From Mesorhizobium koreense (GTDB taxonomy: Bacteria > Pseudomonadota > Alphaproteobacteria > Rhizobiales > Rhizobiaceae), in contig NZ_CP134228.1 of the NCBI RefSeq assembly GCF_031656215.1, forward strand, positions 3,987,001 through 4,051,000: DNA of 64,000 nucleotides, written 5' to 3'. Below are positions 18,827 through 27,753 of the stretch, piece by piece; positions within the stretch are counted from its first letter, which is position 1, and each line of letters begins with the position of its first letter. The notes beneath the pieces were generated by a model that saw only the letters and a list, made by a program, of their open reading frames with translations, was not told the DNA's origin and searched no databases. Position numbers and translations under genes: made by a program.

Positions 18827-19170
18827 GATCCCGGTTCCGAACGGCGTGCGAGTATGGCTGGCGACTGGCCACACCGACATGAGGAAGGGCTTTCCGGGTT
18901 TGGCGCTTGTGGTGCAGGAGACGCTGAAGCGCGATCCGCACAATGGCCATCTGTTCGTCTTCCGCGGTCGCCGCGGCGACCTGATCAAGGTTCTATGGCA
19001 CGACGGCCAGGGCGCTTGCCTATCTCGAAGAAGCTCGAGCGCGGCCCCTTCATCTGGCCGTCGCCGGTCGACGGCATGATCACCATCACCCCGGCACAGC
19101 TCGGCTATCTGCTCGAAGGCATCGACTGGCACATGCCTCGGAGGACCTGGCGGCCAACGGCGACCGCTGA
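18825..19170 (+). pseudogene. IS66 tnpB (Orf2) remnant, frameshifted
   Basis: The frame starts ATG at 18825 with [20 protein letters not shown], then [20 protein letters not shown] and [20 protein letters not shown], the hallmark of IS66 Orf2 (TnpB). Near 19020 the frame shifts, and the rest ([20 protein letters not shown], then AQLGYLLEGIDWHMPRRTW) is read in another phase. The matching tnpC is not found next to it. Confidence 0.78.
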
Positions 19171-19650
19171 GGATTTTTGCTTGCACACGGCGCTGACCGC
19201 GGCCCTCACCGGACGCATCGTCGGCACCCGAACCGTTGTTTGTTCCCGCAGTGGTGACAGCGTCGTGGCATCGCCATGCGGGTCGGCCGGGGGCCGACGA
19301 TAAGACTTTTGCGGCCGTGATCCGTGCACTGAAGGCAACGTCGTGATTGGGCCAAACCGCCTCGATAAGGAGGCGGAACCTCCGTCTCACGGCTATTCGG
19401 TCCTTCTTCGGATACGCGTCGTTCGAGGAGCCAGCGCACAGCGCCCACATTCAACGCGTGCTCACGATCCCGAGCAAGCGATGCGACAAGCGGTGACCTG
19501 CTCCCCGTTTTGTCCGCGCCTATAAGTTGGCCCTGTTCACGTTGGGAGGTGGATCGCCCCGGGCGGGAACTTCCGGGGTGTCTGGCTCAGGTGGCGGAAG
19601 CTGCCAATGAGCCTTTTATGAGCGATATCGGCGGCTTGTCGCCGATGGCG

Positions 19651-19890
19651 CTATCGGGGCGGACGGTAGTCCTTACGCCATTCCTCCATTTTAAAACGGG
19701 CGTCGTCAAGCGTCAGGAACCAGTAGGCGTTGAAGCATTCGCTGCGGAACTTGCCGTTGAAGGATTCGATGAAGGCATTACCCGTTGGCTTGCCCGGCCG
19801 GGAGAAGTCCAATTCGACACCTTTCTGGTAGGCCCAGAGATCGAGGTCGCGGGAGATGAACTCCGAACCCTGGTCGACCCGGATCGTCCT
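19651..19890 (-). pseudogene. IS3-family OrfB C-terminal fragment
   Basis: Reading leftward, the frame gives IRVDQGSEFISRDLDLWAYQ, then FSRPGKPTGNAFIESFNGKF and MEEWRKDYRPPR with a stop. These are the second Asp (VDQGSEF) and the Glu (IESFNG) motifs of an IS3 DDE transposase. Its sequence differs from the OrfB at 2690-3448, so it derives from another element. It is fused to an orfA fragment of the IS407-like element and has no start. Confidence 0.75.
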
Positions 19891-19991
19891 CGAATACGTC
19901 CATGCCGCCATACTTCGAGCGCCGTTTAATGGGATGGACGGCTCTCCCTCTTCGCCCGAGGTTGTAGGCCTCAACAGGAAGGAGATGGAAA

Positions 19992-21005
19992 ATGGAAGTA
20001 GCATTCCTTGGGATCGACTTGGCAAAGAACGTCTTCCAGCTGCACGGCGAGACTGCTGACGGGCGGGTGGTTCTGCAAAGGCGCGTCCGGCGAGATCGGC
20101 TGATGGCTGAAGTGGAGGCGCTACCGCCGTGCACTATCGCGATAGAGGCCTGCGCTGGTGCTTTCTATTGGCAGCGTCGATTCGAAGCTGCGGGGCATCG
20201 GGTCCGGATCATAGCTCCACAATACGTGAAGCCGTTCGCTCAGCATCAAAAGAATGATCGCAACGACGCTGCTGCAATTTGCCGTGCCGTGAGACAACCC
20301 AACATGCGGTTCGTCCCCGGCAAGACGCTCGAGCAACAAGATATCCAGGCGCTTCATCGTGGCCGACAGCGTCTGGTGAACCACCGAACCGCGCTGGTTG
20401 CCCAGATGCGCGGCCTGCTGCTCGACCGAGGCATCGCATTCGCGCAGTCGATCACCCGCGCGCGGCGCGAGATCCGGATCTTGCTGGACGATAGCTCCTC
20501 GGAAATCAGTAATATCTTCCGGTTGATGCTGGCGCAGCTCTACGCCATCTTCCGCACCCTCGACGATCAGATTGCCTGGTTCGATAGAGAGATCGAGAAA
20601 GTCTTCCGTTCAAGCGAGACCTGTCGCCGCCTCGCGAAGATCAGGGGAGTGGGTCCAAAGACGGCGACGGCGATTGTGGCTGCGGTCGGCAACGGAGCCG
20701 AGTTTGCCAATGGCAGGCATCTCGCTGCGTGGATGGGTCTCGTGCCCCGTCAGCATTCGAGTGGCAATCAGCAGCGACTCTTTGGCATCTCCAAACGCGG
20801 AGACCGCCATCTGCGGACCCTGCTAATCCATGGCGCACGAGCCGTCGTCCGTACCTCGGCAGCTCGCAACGACGCACAAGGCGCTTGGATCAGGGATCTC
20901 CAGGGGCGACGCGGCGCAGCCAAGACAATCGTCGCGGTCGCTAACAAGAATGCGCGCGTCATCTTCGCGATGCTGAAAGCGGGAACGGAATACCGAGCGG
21001 CCTGA
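19992..21005 (+). CDS. IS110-family transposase, IS1111 subgroup
   Basis: A 337-residue transposase starts at an ATG with AGGAAGGAG eight bases upstream. The N-terminal DEDD domain has FLGIDLAKNVFQLHG, IAIEACAGAFYW and KNDRNDAAAICRAVRQPNMR. The C-terminal domain has LAKIRGVGPKTATAIVA and AWMGLVPRQHSSGNQQRLFG, then ISKRGDRHLRTLLIHGAR. It is full length and uninterrupted. It sits within the orfA remnant of the composite IS3 element, so it arrived later. It is distinct in sequence from the IS110 copy at 16574. Confidence 0.9.
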   Translation: MEVAFLGIDLAKNVFQLHGETADGRVVLQRRVRRDRLMAEVEALPPCTIAIEACAGAFYWQRRFEAAGHRVRIIAPQYVKPFAQHQKNDRNDAAAICRAVRQPNMRFVPGKTLEQQDIQALHRGRQRLVNHRTALVAQMRGLLLDRGIAFAQSITRARREIRILLDDSSSEISNIFRLMLAQLYAIFRTLDDQIAWFDREIEKVFRSSETCRRLAKIRGVGPKTATAIVAAVGNGAEFANGRHLAAWMGLVPRQHSSGNQQRLFGISKRGDRHLRTLLIHGARAVVRTSAARNDAQGAWIRDLQGRRGAAKTIVAVANKNARVIFAMLKAGTEYRAA

Positions 21006-21760
21006 CGGACGTCTGGAGATGTGTGAACGATCAGAGAAGTGTACCGGCCGACGTGATCGGCGCGTGAGGAACCTGACTTTTATAATGGCTCTTCGAAGCC
21101 GCCCAGTTGTTGAAGCTCACGCCGCGCGGATTACCCATTTGGGCGCGCCAGCATCCCTGGCGACGCCGGATAGATGTTGGCACCCAAGTCCGCCGGAACC
21201 TGCTCAAATCGCTTGCACCGGGAGAGCCGTCCATAGATGTAAAAGGTCGCATCGCTCACACCGTATTTGCGGCAAAGCTCCGTCGCCGAAAGCCCCGCCT
21301 GGTGTTCCTTCAAAATACCGATGATCTGTTCGTCGGAAAATCTCGATCGCCTCAGGGGAGCACGTCAGCGGCAGCTTCAGTTCTCACCAGACCGGAGATT
21401 GGAGCGATACTGGCCTGTCAGGATCTCAGCACATGGCTGGGACGGCGCGATCAAACTCTGGTGTTGCTGGTTGTGCAAGGCGTGCGACGAACGGCTGGCG
21501 CTGATCCCGGGCAGCCATCAAGGCTATGCAAAATGAGCGACAGCGATCCGCAAGATGGTGAGCCTACAACGTGCCAATCCACATCTCAAACCGGAGGAGT
21601 TTGCGCGGCTTTAGGTCAAGCCGGTCTGTAACTTGAATGAGGCGAGATTCAATTATAGAGAAATATTGACAATCATGCTTGACCATCGCAGCTCGGATTG
21701 GCGTTTCAATAGGGTAAGCTGGCAGGCTGGCGCTGCCTGGAAGTCGAGATAACGGTAACA

Positions 21761-23140
21761 ATGGGTAATAATCAGAACGAACTCGGCATTAAGCAGGGGA
21801 TAGCTCCTCGTGGCAGCGAGCTTGTCAAAAACAGCACTGTGCATCCCTCACCATTCATCGTTATTTTCCTGATTTCCCTCGCCTTACCAATTAGCTTTTT
21901 CATCGGTTCGATCCGACTTTCACCATATCGAGTGGTGATCATCCTTCTATTCATACCCGGGTTTTTGGCACTACTATCGGGAAAACTAGGTAAGATAAGG
22001 GCGACAGATAAATGTATGATGTTGTTCGCTGCCTGGGGTGCAATTGCCCTTTTCGTAACCACCCCCTTCGACTCGGCAGTCCAAGCAGTTGGTATCTTTA
22101 TCATCGAATCTCTCGGTGCCTATCTGATAGGCCGATCGCTCATTAGAAATGAGAAAACGTTCCAGCAGTTCTTGCGTGCCATTTTCATTATGCTCTTAGT
22201 TATGCTGCCCTTAGCTCTCTATGAGACGATCACTGATCATCCTATAGTTCTCGATACGATCAGACCGTTTTTCAATGTGATACCCAAGGGTAACCAGGCA
22301 CCTCGCTTCGGGTTACATCGAGCTCAGGTGGTGTTTGAGCATCCAATCCTGTATGGCGCGTTTGCGTCCTCTTTGTTAGGACTTATGTATTATGCGAAGA
22401 TTGTCCGCTCGAAGCCGGTAGGCGGCATTGGTTGGTTGGTCGCGGCTAGTTTCGCCTCCGTCCTTTCATTGTCGTCCGGTGCACTCGCTGCCTTGTTTGT
22501 ACAATACGTCCTCATCGGGTGGGATAAGATTACAAAAACCATCGCATACCGTTGGAGAATTCTTAGTGCACTTATTGTTTCGGTCTATCTGCTCATTGAT
22601 CTTCTTTCGAATCGTACACCCTTTCATGTCATTGTGACTTACCTAACTTTCAGTACAGGTAGCTCATACAACCGTATCTTGATCTGGAATTATGGAACAG
22701 CAGAAGTTTGGCGTCACCCGTTCTTCGGCATCGGATTTGCCGACTGGGAGCACCCTTCTTGGATGAGTTCCAGCATGGATAACTTTTGGCTCGTAATCGC
22801 CGTCCGCTATGGCCTACCGGCGTTCATTCTGCTCGCAGCCGCCTTCATATTCCTTTTTCGTGATGTTGGAAGAATTAAATATACTAATAATAATATTATC
22901 AAGTACAGATCTGGTATTTTCACCTCTCTTGCGGGTCTAATTATTGCTGGATGCACAGTTGATTATTGGAATGCCATATATTGCTGGTTTCTATTCTTAC
23001 TCGGGAGCGGGGTGTGGATGTTGCGCGATGATTTCGACGATGGGATGCGTAGAACCTCAGCGAGCCAAGATAAGCATAGAGCAATCTATGTTGTGGGTAA
23101 TTCTGATTCTACATTTTATCCAAGGGGCCACGGCAACTGA
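21761..23140 (+). CDS. O-antigen ligase / Wzy-like polymerase family membrane protein
   Basis: This 459-residue protein has about ten to twelve hydrophobic helices and the O-antigen-ligase family layout. A large periplasmic loop follows the middle helices and contains GSSYNRILIWNYGTAEVWRH, then PFFGIGFADWEHPSWMSSSM. The loop resembles the WaaL/Wzy catalytic loop, where Arg and His residues join glycan chains, with the sequence SYNRILIW and GIGF. The gene is followed without a gap by a GT2 and a GT4 gene, so it likely polymerises or ligates the repeat units that the neighbouring glycosyltransferases build. The start ATG lies in AT-richer DNA than the flanking IS relics. Polymerase and ligase roles cannot be told apart from sequence. 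Confidence 0.78.
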   Translation: MGNNQNELGIKQGIAPRGSELVKNSTVHPSPFIVIFLISLALPISFFIGSIRLSPYRVVIILLFIPGFLALLSGKLGKIRATDKCMMLFAAWGAIALFVTTPFDSAVQAVGIFIIESLGAYLIGRSLIRNEKTFQQFLRAIFIMLLVMLPLALYETITDHPIVLDTIRPFFNVIPKGNQAPRFGLHRAQVVFEHPILYGAFASSLLGLMYYAKIVRSKPVGGIGWLVAASFASVLSLSSGALAALFVQYVLIGWDKITKTIAYRWRILSALIVSVYLLIDLLSNRTPFHVIVTYLTFSTGSSYNRILIWNYGTAEVWRHPFFGIGFADWEHPSWMSSSMDNFWLVIAVRYGLPAFILLAAAFIFLFRDVGRIKYTNNNIIKYRSGIFTSLAGLIIAGCTVDYWNAIYCWFLFLLGSGVWMLRDDFDDGMRRTSASQDKHRAIYVVGNSDSTFYPRGHGN

Positions 23141-24091
23141 ATGTCAGCCGTTCTCTCGATCATCATTGTCAACTGGAACACAAGGGAGTTATTGCAGGAC
23201 TGCTTGACATCCGTGTACACAACGGTAGGGGCTATCAACGCAGAAGTTATTGTGGTGGATAATGGCTCCACTGACGGCTCAATTGAGATGTTGCTGTCTC
23301 GTTTTCCTGACGTATTGTTGGTCAGGAATAAACGCAATCGTGGATTTGCTGCAGCGAATAATCAGGCAATCAAACTCTCAAATGGCAAATACCATCTTCT
23401 TTTGAACTCCGATACAATTGTACACGAGGGTGTTCTCGAGCAGTCGCTGAGGTACATGGAACACCACCCCTCGGTTGGCGTCATGGGATGCCGGGTTCTT
23501 AACACAGATGGAACCGTCCAGCTCAGTTGCAGTGGTTTTCCATCCCTTCTGAATCTCGCAATCCTTATGACCGGCTTGTGGAAACTCGGCTGGCCCGTTT
23601 TCTTCGACAGATATCAAATGCGTCGTTGGGACCGCAGTGACGAACGAGACGTCGAGGTCGTTTCTGGTTGCTATATGTTGGTTCGGGCTCAGGCAGTAAA
23701 TGAGGTGGGGCTTCTTGATGAAGACTTTTTCTTTTTCGGCGAGGAGACAGATTGGTGCCGTCGATTTCAGAACGCAGGATGGGGGCTGCGCTTTGTCCCG
23801 GTGGGAGACATTACACACCACGGAGGGGCTTCTGCAAAGAAGTTAAATTACAAACGCGATTTGATGCTGACGAGCGCTACAGTCCGACTTCACTTCAAAC
23901 ATGGGGGTCGTGCGGCCGGTGCCGTTGCCTGGTTACTTTTACTCGGCTTTAATACGAGCCGGGCTCTGTTTTGGACAATTGTCGCGCTATTGACTGGAAA
24001 TTGTATCTCCAAGGAGAGACGCAATCACTTCTGGCAAGTTGTCCGACATCATGGTCAGGCTTGGTCAACTGGCCGCACTTTGCAGTTGTGA
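23141..24091 (+). CDS. GT2-family glycosyltransferase (rhamnosyltransferase-like)
   Basis: This 316-residue GT-A glycosyltransferase begins one base after the stop of the O-antigen-ligase-like gene. Family features are SIIIVNWNTRELLQDCL, the nucleotide-binding VIVVDNGSTDGS, RNRGFAAANNQAIKLS, the DxD-like LLLNSDTIV, and the acceptor region VSGCYMLVRAQAVNEVGLLD with FGEETDWCRR. The last 40 residues contain a hydrophobic segment (AVAWLLLLGFNTSRALFWTI), so it is probably tied to the inner membrane. It should add one sugar to the lipid-linked repeat unit; the sugar is unknown. Confidence 0.87.
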   Translation: MSAVLSIIIVNWNTRELLQDCLTSVYTTVGAINAEVIVVDNGSTDGSIEMLLSRFPDVLLVRNKRNRGFAAANNQAIKLSNGKYHLLLNSDTIVHEGVLEQSLRYMEHHPSVGVMGCRVLNTDGTVQLSCSGFPSLLNLAILMTGLWKLGWPVFFDRYQMRRWDRSDERDVEVVSGCYMLVRAQAVNEVGLLDEDFFFFGEETDWCRRFQNAGWGLRFVPVGDITHHGGASAKKLNYKRDLMLTSATVRLHFKHGGRAAGAVAWLLLLGFNTSRALFWTIVALLTGNCISKERRNHFWQVVRHHGQAWSTGRTLQL

Positions 24092-25375
24092 ATGTCGAGC
24101 GTCGATATGCGTGTTTTGGTTTTGGCATCTCACTGTGACCGGGACGACGTTGGTGAGAGTTTCAATGCCTATAGATGGGTTTCTGGTCTGGCAGAATTTT
24201 GCGATGTCACTCTTTTGTGTCAATATCGTCGGGGTCGAGTCCGGCCTTCTGAGCAGATTCCGCGTGCAACTGTTATTGAGTGGCCTGAGCTCTCATGGTT
24301 CAGCCAGTTTGAGCGCTTTAATGCTATGGCTAAGCCATGGTATCCACATTACTACATCAGAGCGCGTCGAGTAATTCGCCGGCTCCTCCACACCGGACAC
24401 CGTTTTGACGTTTTCCATCATTTAACGCCGATAGCTATCCGATACCCGGCTCCCTGCCAAGGATTTAAGCTACCATATCTGATAGGACCCTTATCGGGTG
24501 GGGTCTTAGCGCCACAAGGTATGTCTTCTGAACTGGGTTCAGTGCCAATTTACACGCGTCTGAGATCACTCGATCATCTACGCCTTCAAATCGACCCGGT
24601 ACTTAGACGCTCCTTCGCCGAGGCCGATATGGTGATTGGCGCGGCTCCCTATCTCAAAGAGCGGCTAGCGTCTGTCCCACTGAAGGCATTCGACGTGGAG
24701 TGCGAGGTGGGTATTGACGGGCTTGCGGCTATTGAGGTCAATGACAAGGCGAAAGGGCCTCTTCGTTTGCTTTATGTCGGGCGCGCCATTCGATCTAAGG
24801 GATTGCGCGACGCAGTACGAGCAATAGCTCGACTTTCGGACAGATGCGATGCAACTCTGACAGCCGCTGGAGCAGGCGAAGATTTGGAATTATGCCGAAA
24901 GGAAGCGTTGTCGCTAGGCATTGCAGATCGTATCAGTTTTCTCGGGCGCGTCGACCGGACCACCGTCGAACGCCTCTATGCGATCCATGATGCATTCATT
25001 TTTCCTAGCTTTCGCGAACCAACAGGGGGCGTGTTGCTTGAGGCTATGAGATATGGCCTACCGATTATTACAACCAATATTGGTGGACCTAACTACATTG
25101 TTGACGAAGAATGCGGAATAAAAGTTGAAGTTAAGGACCCGGATCAATTTGCTCAGGCCTTAGCCGATGCCATATGCCAACTTTCGAGCGATGCGGCACT
25201 TCGTGATCGGCTTAGAAGAGGGGCGCAAGAACGCGTCAGCGAGATAGGCCTTTGGGGCCCAAAAATCGGCCGCATGGTCAAACGCTACCAGCAAGTCATC
25301 GACTACCGGAAAGAAATATCGCTATCTGTTCCACATTTGGCTGGCGCGAGCATTCTTGATGAGCACGGCCGATAG
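24092..25375 (+). CDS. GT4-family glycosyltransferase
   Basis: A complete 427-residue GT-B enzyme directly follows the GT2 gene. The N-terminal half holds the acceptor domain with FDVFHHLTPIAIRYP and LIGPLSGGVLAPQGM. The C-terminal half has LRLLYVGRAIRSKGLRDAVR, GAGEDLELC and the donor-binding FIFPSFREPTGGVLLEAMRY. It is the closest relative in the window to the truncated gene at 10693-11604 and gives the reference for what that gene lost. The last 54 bases overlap the convergent GT2 gene at 25322. Confidence 0.87.
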   Translation: MSSVDMRVLVLASHCDRDDVGESFNAYRWVSGLAEFCDVTLLCQYRRGRVRPSEQIPRATVIEWPELSWFSQFERFNAMAKPWYPHYYIRARRVIRRLLHTGHRFDVFHHLTPIAIRYPAPCQGFKLPYLIGPLSGGVLAPQGMSSELGSVPIYTRLRSLDHLRLQIDPVLRRSFAEADMVIGAAPYLKERLASVPLKAFDVECEVGIDGLAAIEVNDKAKGPLRLLYVGRAIRSKGLRDAVRAIARLSDRCDATLTAAGAGEDLELCRKEALSLGIADRISFLGRVDRTTVERLYAIHDAFIFPSFREPTGGVLLEAMRYGLPIITTNIGGPNYIVDEECGIKVEVKDPDQFAQALADAICQLSSDAALRDRLRRGAQERVSEIGLWGPKIGRMVKRYQQVIDYRKEISLSVPHLAGASILDEHGR

Positions 25376-26236
25376 CACGCGCCAGGATCTGTAGATACGG
25401 ATTTGACTCAGAGCTACGAATGCAAGAACCCGATCATGAATCGTGCCAACCCGGTCGGAGCGCGCGATCTTTATAATTTCGCCAACGGGCGACAGGGCCA
25501 GCACGAAGGCCTTAGCCGCCCAGCGTGTCCGGTCCAATGGCCCGTGCACATGCTCCGCGTAGTCGTGGGCGACGTGGCGGCGCCATTTGGTGCGCAACTC
25601 AGATAGCGAACGGCGTGCGGGATGGTAGACGATCATTTCCGGAAGATAGTAGATCACGTGTCCACCAAGGCCGGCACGATGACCCCATTCCCTGTCTTCG
25701 GCGACATCAATTCCAGCGAATGGTCCAACGTTGTCGTAGATATCTCGACGCAAAGCCAAGTTGCCCGTTCCTGAAAACCCCTGTCGCTCGATATATTCCT
25801 GCTGGCGATAGGCGTAGATACTTTCGTACGCTTCCAGCATCGTCATCCGAGCGGGGTTGGCCAGGGCAATGCGCACGTCACCGCCAATGATCTCGGCCCG
25901 CGGATCGGTAAAGGCGGAGGCAATAACGGAGAGCCAATTTTTGTCGGCGATACAGTCGGCATCTATAAAGGCTAGGAGAAGGGCTCTGGAAACCGAGACG
26001 CCTCTGTTTCGCGCTGGCCCAGGACCGGGCGTTAGTTCCTGTATAAGGCGGACATTATCGAATTGTGCGCAGATTGCCTCTGGAAGTTCCCTAGAGCCAT
26101 TGTCTACGACAATAATCTCGACATTTTCGAGATCGTATGTCTGCTGCATAAGTGAGCGCAAGCAATTGGCTAGATGTTCCGGCTGATTGAGATACGGAAC
26201 GATAACGCTGATCTGAGGGGAAGCCCGTTGCGTCAT
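25322..26236 (-). CDS. GT2-family glycosyltransferase
   Basis: This 304-residue GT-A enzyme has SVIVPYLNQPEHLANCLRSL, VEIIVVDNGSRELPEAI, GPGPARNRGVSVSRALLLAF and IDADCIADKNWL as the metal-binding acidic site. Further on are GTGNLALRRDIYDNVGPFAG and AEDREWGHRAGLGG, the catalytic-base region. The start ATG overlaps the stop of the upstream GT4 gene by four bases, so these two minus-strand genes are coupled. The C-terminal hydrophobic stretch suggests membrane association. It probably transfers one sugar of the same polysaccharide. Confidence 0.87.
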   Translation of the reverse strand: MTQRASPQISVIVPYLNQPEHLANCLRSLMQQTYDLENVEIIVVDNGSRELPEAICAQFDNVRLIQELTPGPGPARNRGVSVSRALLLAFIDADCIADKNWLSVIASAFTDPRAEIIGGDVRIALANPARMTMLEAYESIYAYRQQEYIERQGFSGTGNLALRRDIYDNVGPFAGIDVAEDREWGHRAGLGGHVIYYLPEMIVYHPARRSLSELRTKWRRHVAHDYAEHVHGPLDRTRWAAKAFVLALSPVGEIIKIARSDRVGTIHDRVLAFVALSQIRIYRSWRVLSAVLIKNARASQMWNR

Positions 26237-27561
26237 TGCTGCGGAGCATCCACTAATGCGGCAGTCCCCTTTTCCGAGGCGGCCGGTAGCAACGTGCCAT
26301 AAGCCTCAAGCAGAGTCTGCTTCTCTACCTTCCAGTGAAATTCCCTATGAGCGCGCGCAATAGCGTAAGCAGCCATTTGCTCCCGCCTGTCCGCGTCGCC
26401 AAGAAGCTCTATCATGCCATCTCCAAGCGCCTCGGGTGTCGGGCTGCCGACAATCATAGATGCGTCGCCTGCATCGGCTTTGGCCTGTGGGAGGTCGAAC
26501 TGCACGAATGGCAAGCCCAGGGCCATATATTCAAAGACCTTATTCATCGAAAGCTTATCATTGCAGACGTTCGATGGATCGGGGATGACCCCGATATCGC
26601 AGGAAGAAAGAGCGGAGAACAATTTATCTCCTGAAAGGTAGCCGGCAAACTGCATGTGATCGCCGAGGCCAAGCTCTGCCATGAGGCCACGCAACCGATC
26701 AAAATCGGGCCCATCGCCTATAACAATACAGCCAATATCTTCGCGGCCCTTTACCTTGACGACATGGGCCATCGCGCGAACCAGCAATTCTACACCATCC
26801 TGTTCCGCCATGATGCCGACATAGCCAACTAGGTATTTATGCCCTCTTCTCAGTATAGGATCGGGTAGAGATCGCTGAAAGCGATCCAAGTCGGGAAAGC
26901 TCCGGACCACCCAGACCCTATCTCTCGGAACCAGCCCCGAGGCTACGGCTCGCTCTTTAAGCGCTTCGCTGGTGGCGAGGCTTCCATCGGCCAGACGATA
27001 GGTGCATCTCTCCAGGAGCCGAAGGACAAAATGAACAAGGCCTTGCCGGCCGAACTTCACTTCATAGAGCTCTGGATTGATATCGTGCTGGTCAAAAAGA
27101 AATTTCTTCCCGAAAAAGAGCTTGTACACCAGCGCTATAAGAAAAATGAGGTCCGGTGGGTTGCAGGCGTGGATCAAGTCGAAACCATGTCGGCGCCAGA
27201 CCCGGAGTGAGAGAAAGAACTCTGAAAACAGCGCGAAAGAGTATTCAACAGCGTATTGCAACACACCCGACGCCTCCAAAGGAAGCGCATGGCGATAAAT
27301 CCGAATGCCGTTTAGTACCTCGTAACTTTCATTGTGGCCCTTGCCCTTTGGGCAAATAATAGAAACCTCATACCCTGCTCCGTGAAGAGCGGTCGCTTCC
27401 TGCCATACCCTTCGATCAAAAGGGACAGGAAGATTTTCAACAATAATAAGAACCTTTCCCGCGGCGCTGCGCGGCGCTACTGCTTCCTTACTCAATTTAC
27501 ACGAACCCCGCCAAATAGTTCCGAGCACTTTAACCGATTCTTGACCAATGAAAATTGCCAA
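26233..27561 (-). CDS. GT4-family glycosyltransferase (WbuB-like)
   Basis: This is a GT-B glycosyltransferase of up to 442 residues. It shows the common opening VLIIVENLPVPFDRRVWQEA, FDLIHACNPPDLIFLIAL, KFLFDQHDINPELYEVKFG, LVGYVGIMAEQDGVELLVRA and IGVIPDPSNVCNDKLSMNKV, then EYMALGLPFVQFDLPQ. The frame opens at a TTG at 27561 and has no ATG before the conserved region, so the true start may lie anywhere in the first 35 codons. It is divergent from the exosortase gene, with about 190 bp between them that must hold both promoters. Confidence 0.85.
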   Translation of the reverse strand: MAIFIGQESVKVLGTIWRGSCKLSKEAVAPRSAAGKVLIIVENLPVPFDRRVWQEATALHGAGYEVSIICPKGKGHNESYEVLNGIRIYRHALPLEASGVLQYAVEYSFALFSEFFLSLRVWRRHGFDLIHACNPPDLIFLIALVYKLFFGKKFLFDQHDINPELYEVKFGRQGLVHFVLRLLERCTYRLADGSLATSEALKERAVASGLVPRDRVWVVRSFPDLDRFQRSLPDPILRRGHKYLVGYVGIMAEQDGVELLVRAMAHVVKVKGREDIGCIVIGDGPDFDRLRGLMAELGLGDHMQFAGYLSGDKLFSALSSCDIGVIPDPSNVCNDKLSMNKVFEYMALGLPFVQFDLPQAKADAGDASMIVGSPTPEALGDGMIELLGDADRREQMAAYAIARAHREFHWKVEKQTLLEAYGTLLPAASEKGTAALVDAPQQ

Positions 27562-27753
27562 GTCAACCGTTGATCGCCAGAATTGGCAGCAATGGTTACC
27601 GGTGCCAACGTTTACCTTGGAGTCTGTCGAGGGTAGAGAGCGTCTTTACCCCAATCGTATTAGTCCTTAATCTGTGTTTTCGATCGGTAACGGCTAACGC
27701 TGTCATTGTAGGTAAAGCGAGACGAACCGAACTCTTGGGCGAGGGGAATAAGT

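Larger units (their letters stand above)
19494..21367. mobile_element. Composite IS3-type (IS407-like) element with GCGG duplication and an internal IS1111-type insertion
   Basis: The left end (TGACCTGCTCCCC at 19494, continuing for about 50 bp like the first IS3 element) and the right end (GGGGAGCACGTCA at 21355-21367) are those of an IS407-like element. GCGG flanks both sides (19490-19493 and 21368-21371), so it transposed as a unit. The interior is chimeric: a C-terminal orfB piece from a different IS3 element (19651-19890), a short orfA piece shared with the first element (around 19894-19922), an IS1111-type IS110 insertion, and the remaining start of orfA (about 21238-21350). Transposase function is destroyed. 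Confidence 0.75.
19385..21480 (+). pseudogene. XerC-like tyrosine recombinase fragment interrupted by an IS3 element
   Basis: Just left of 19494 the plus strand encodes RLTAIRSFFGYASFEEPAHS followed by IQRVLTIPSKRCDKR. Just right of 21367, after one GCGG target copy, it continues QLQF and, one base out of frame, LTRPEIGAILACQDLSTWLG, then RRDQTLVLLVVQ. Together this is the SAM-like N-terminal domain and the start of the catalytic domain of a phage-type tyrosine recombinase of the kind carried by integrase-type transposons. The catalytic R-H-R-Y residues are absent because similarity stops near 21480. The gene is thus broken three ways: insertion, a one-base deletion and C-terminal loss. Confidence 0.65.

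Noticed and set aside
18455-19450. 331-codon minus-strand frame
   Set aside because: It is antisense to IS66 tnpA/tnpB remnants, which are recognisable on the plus strand.
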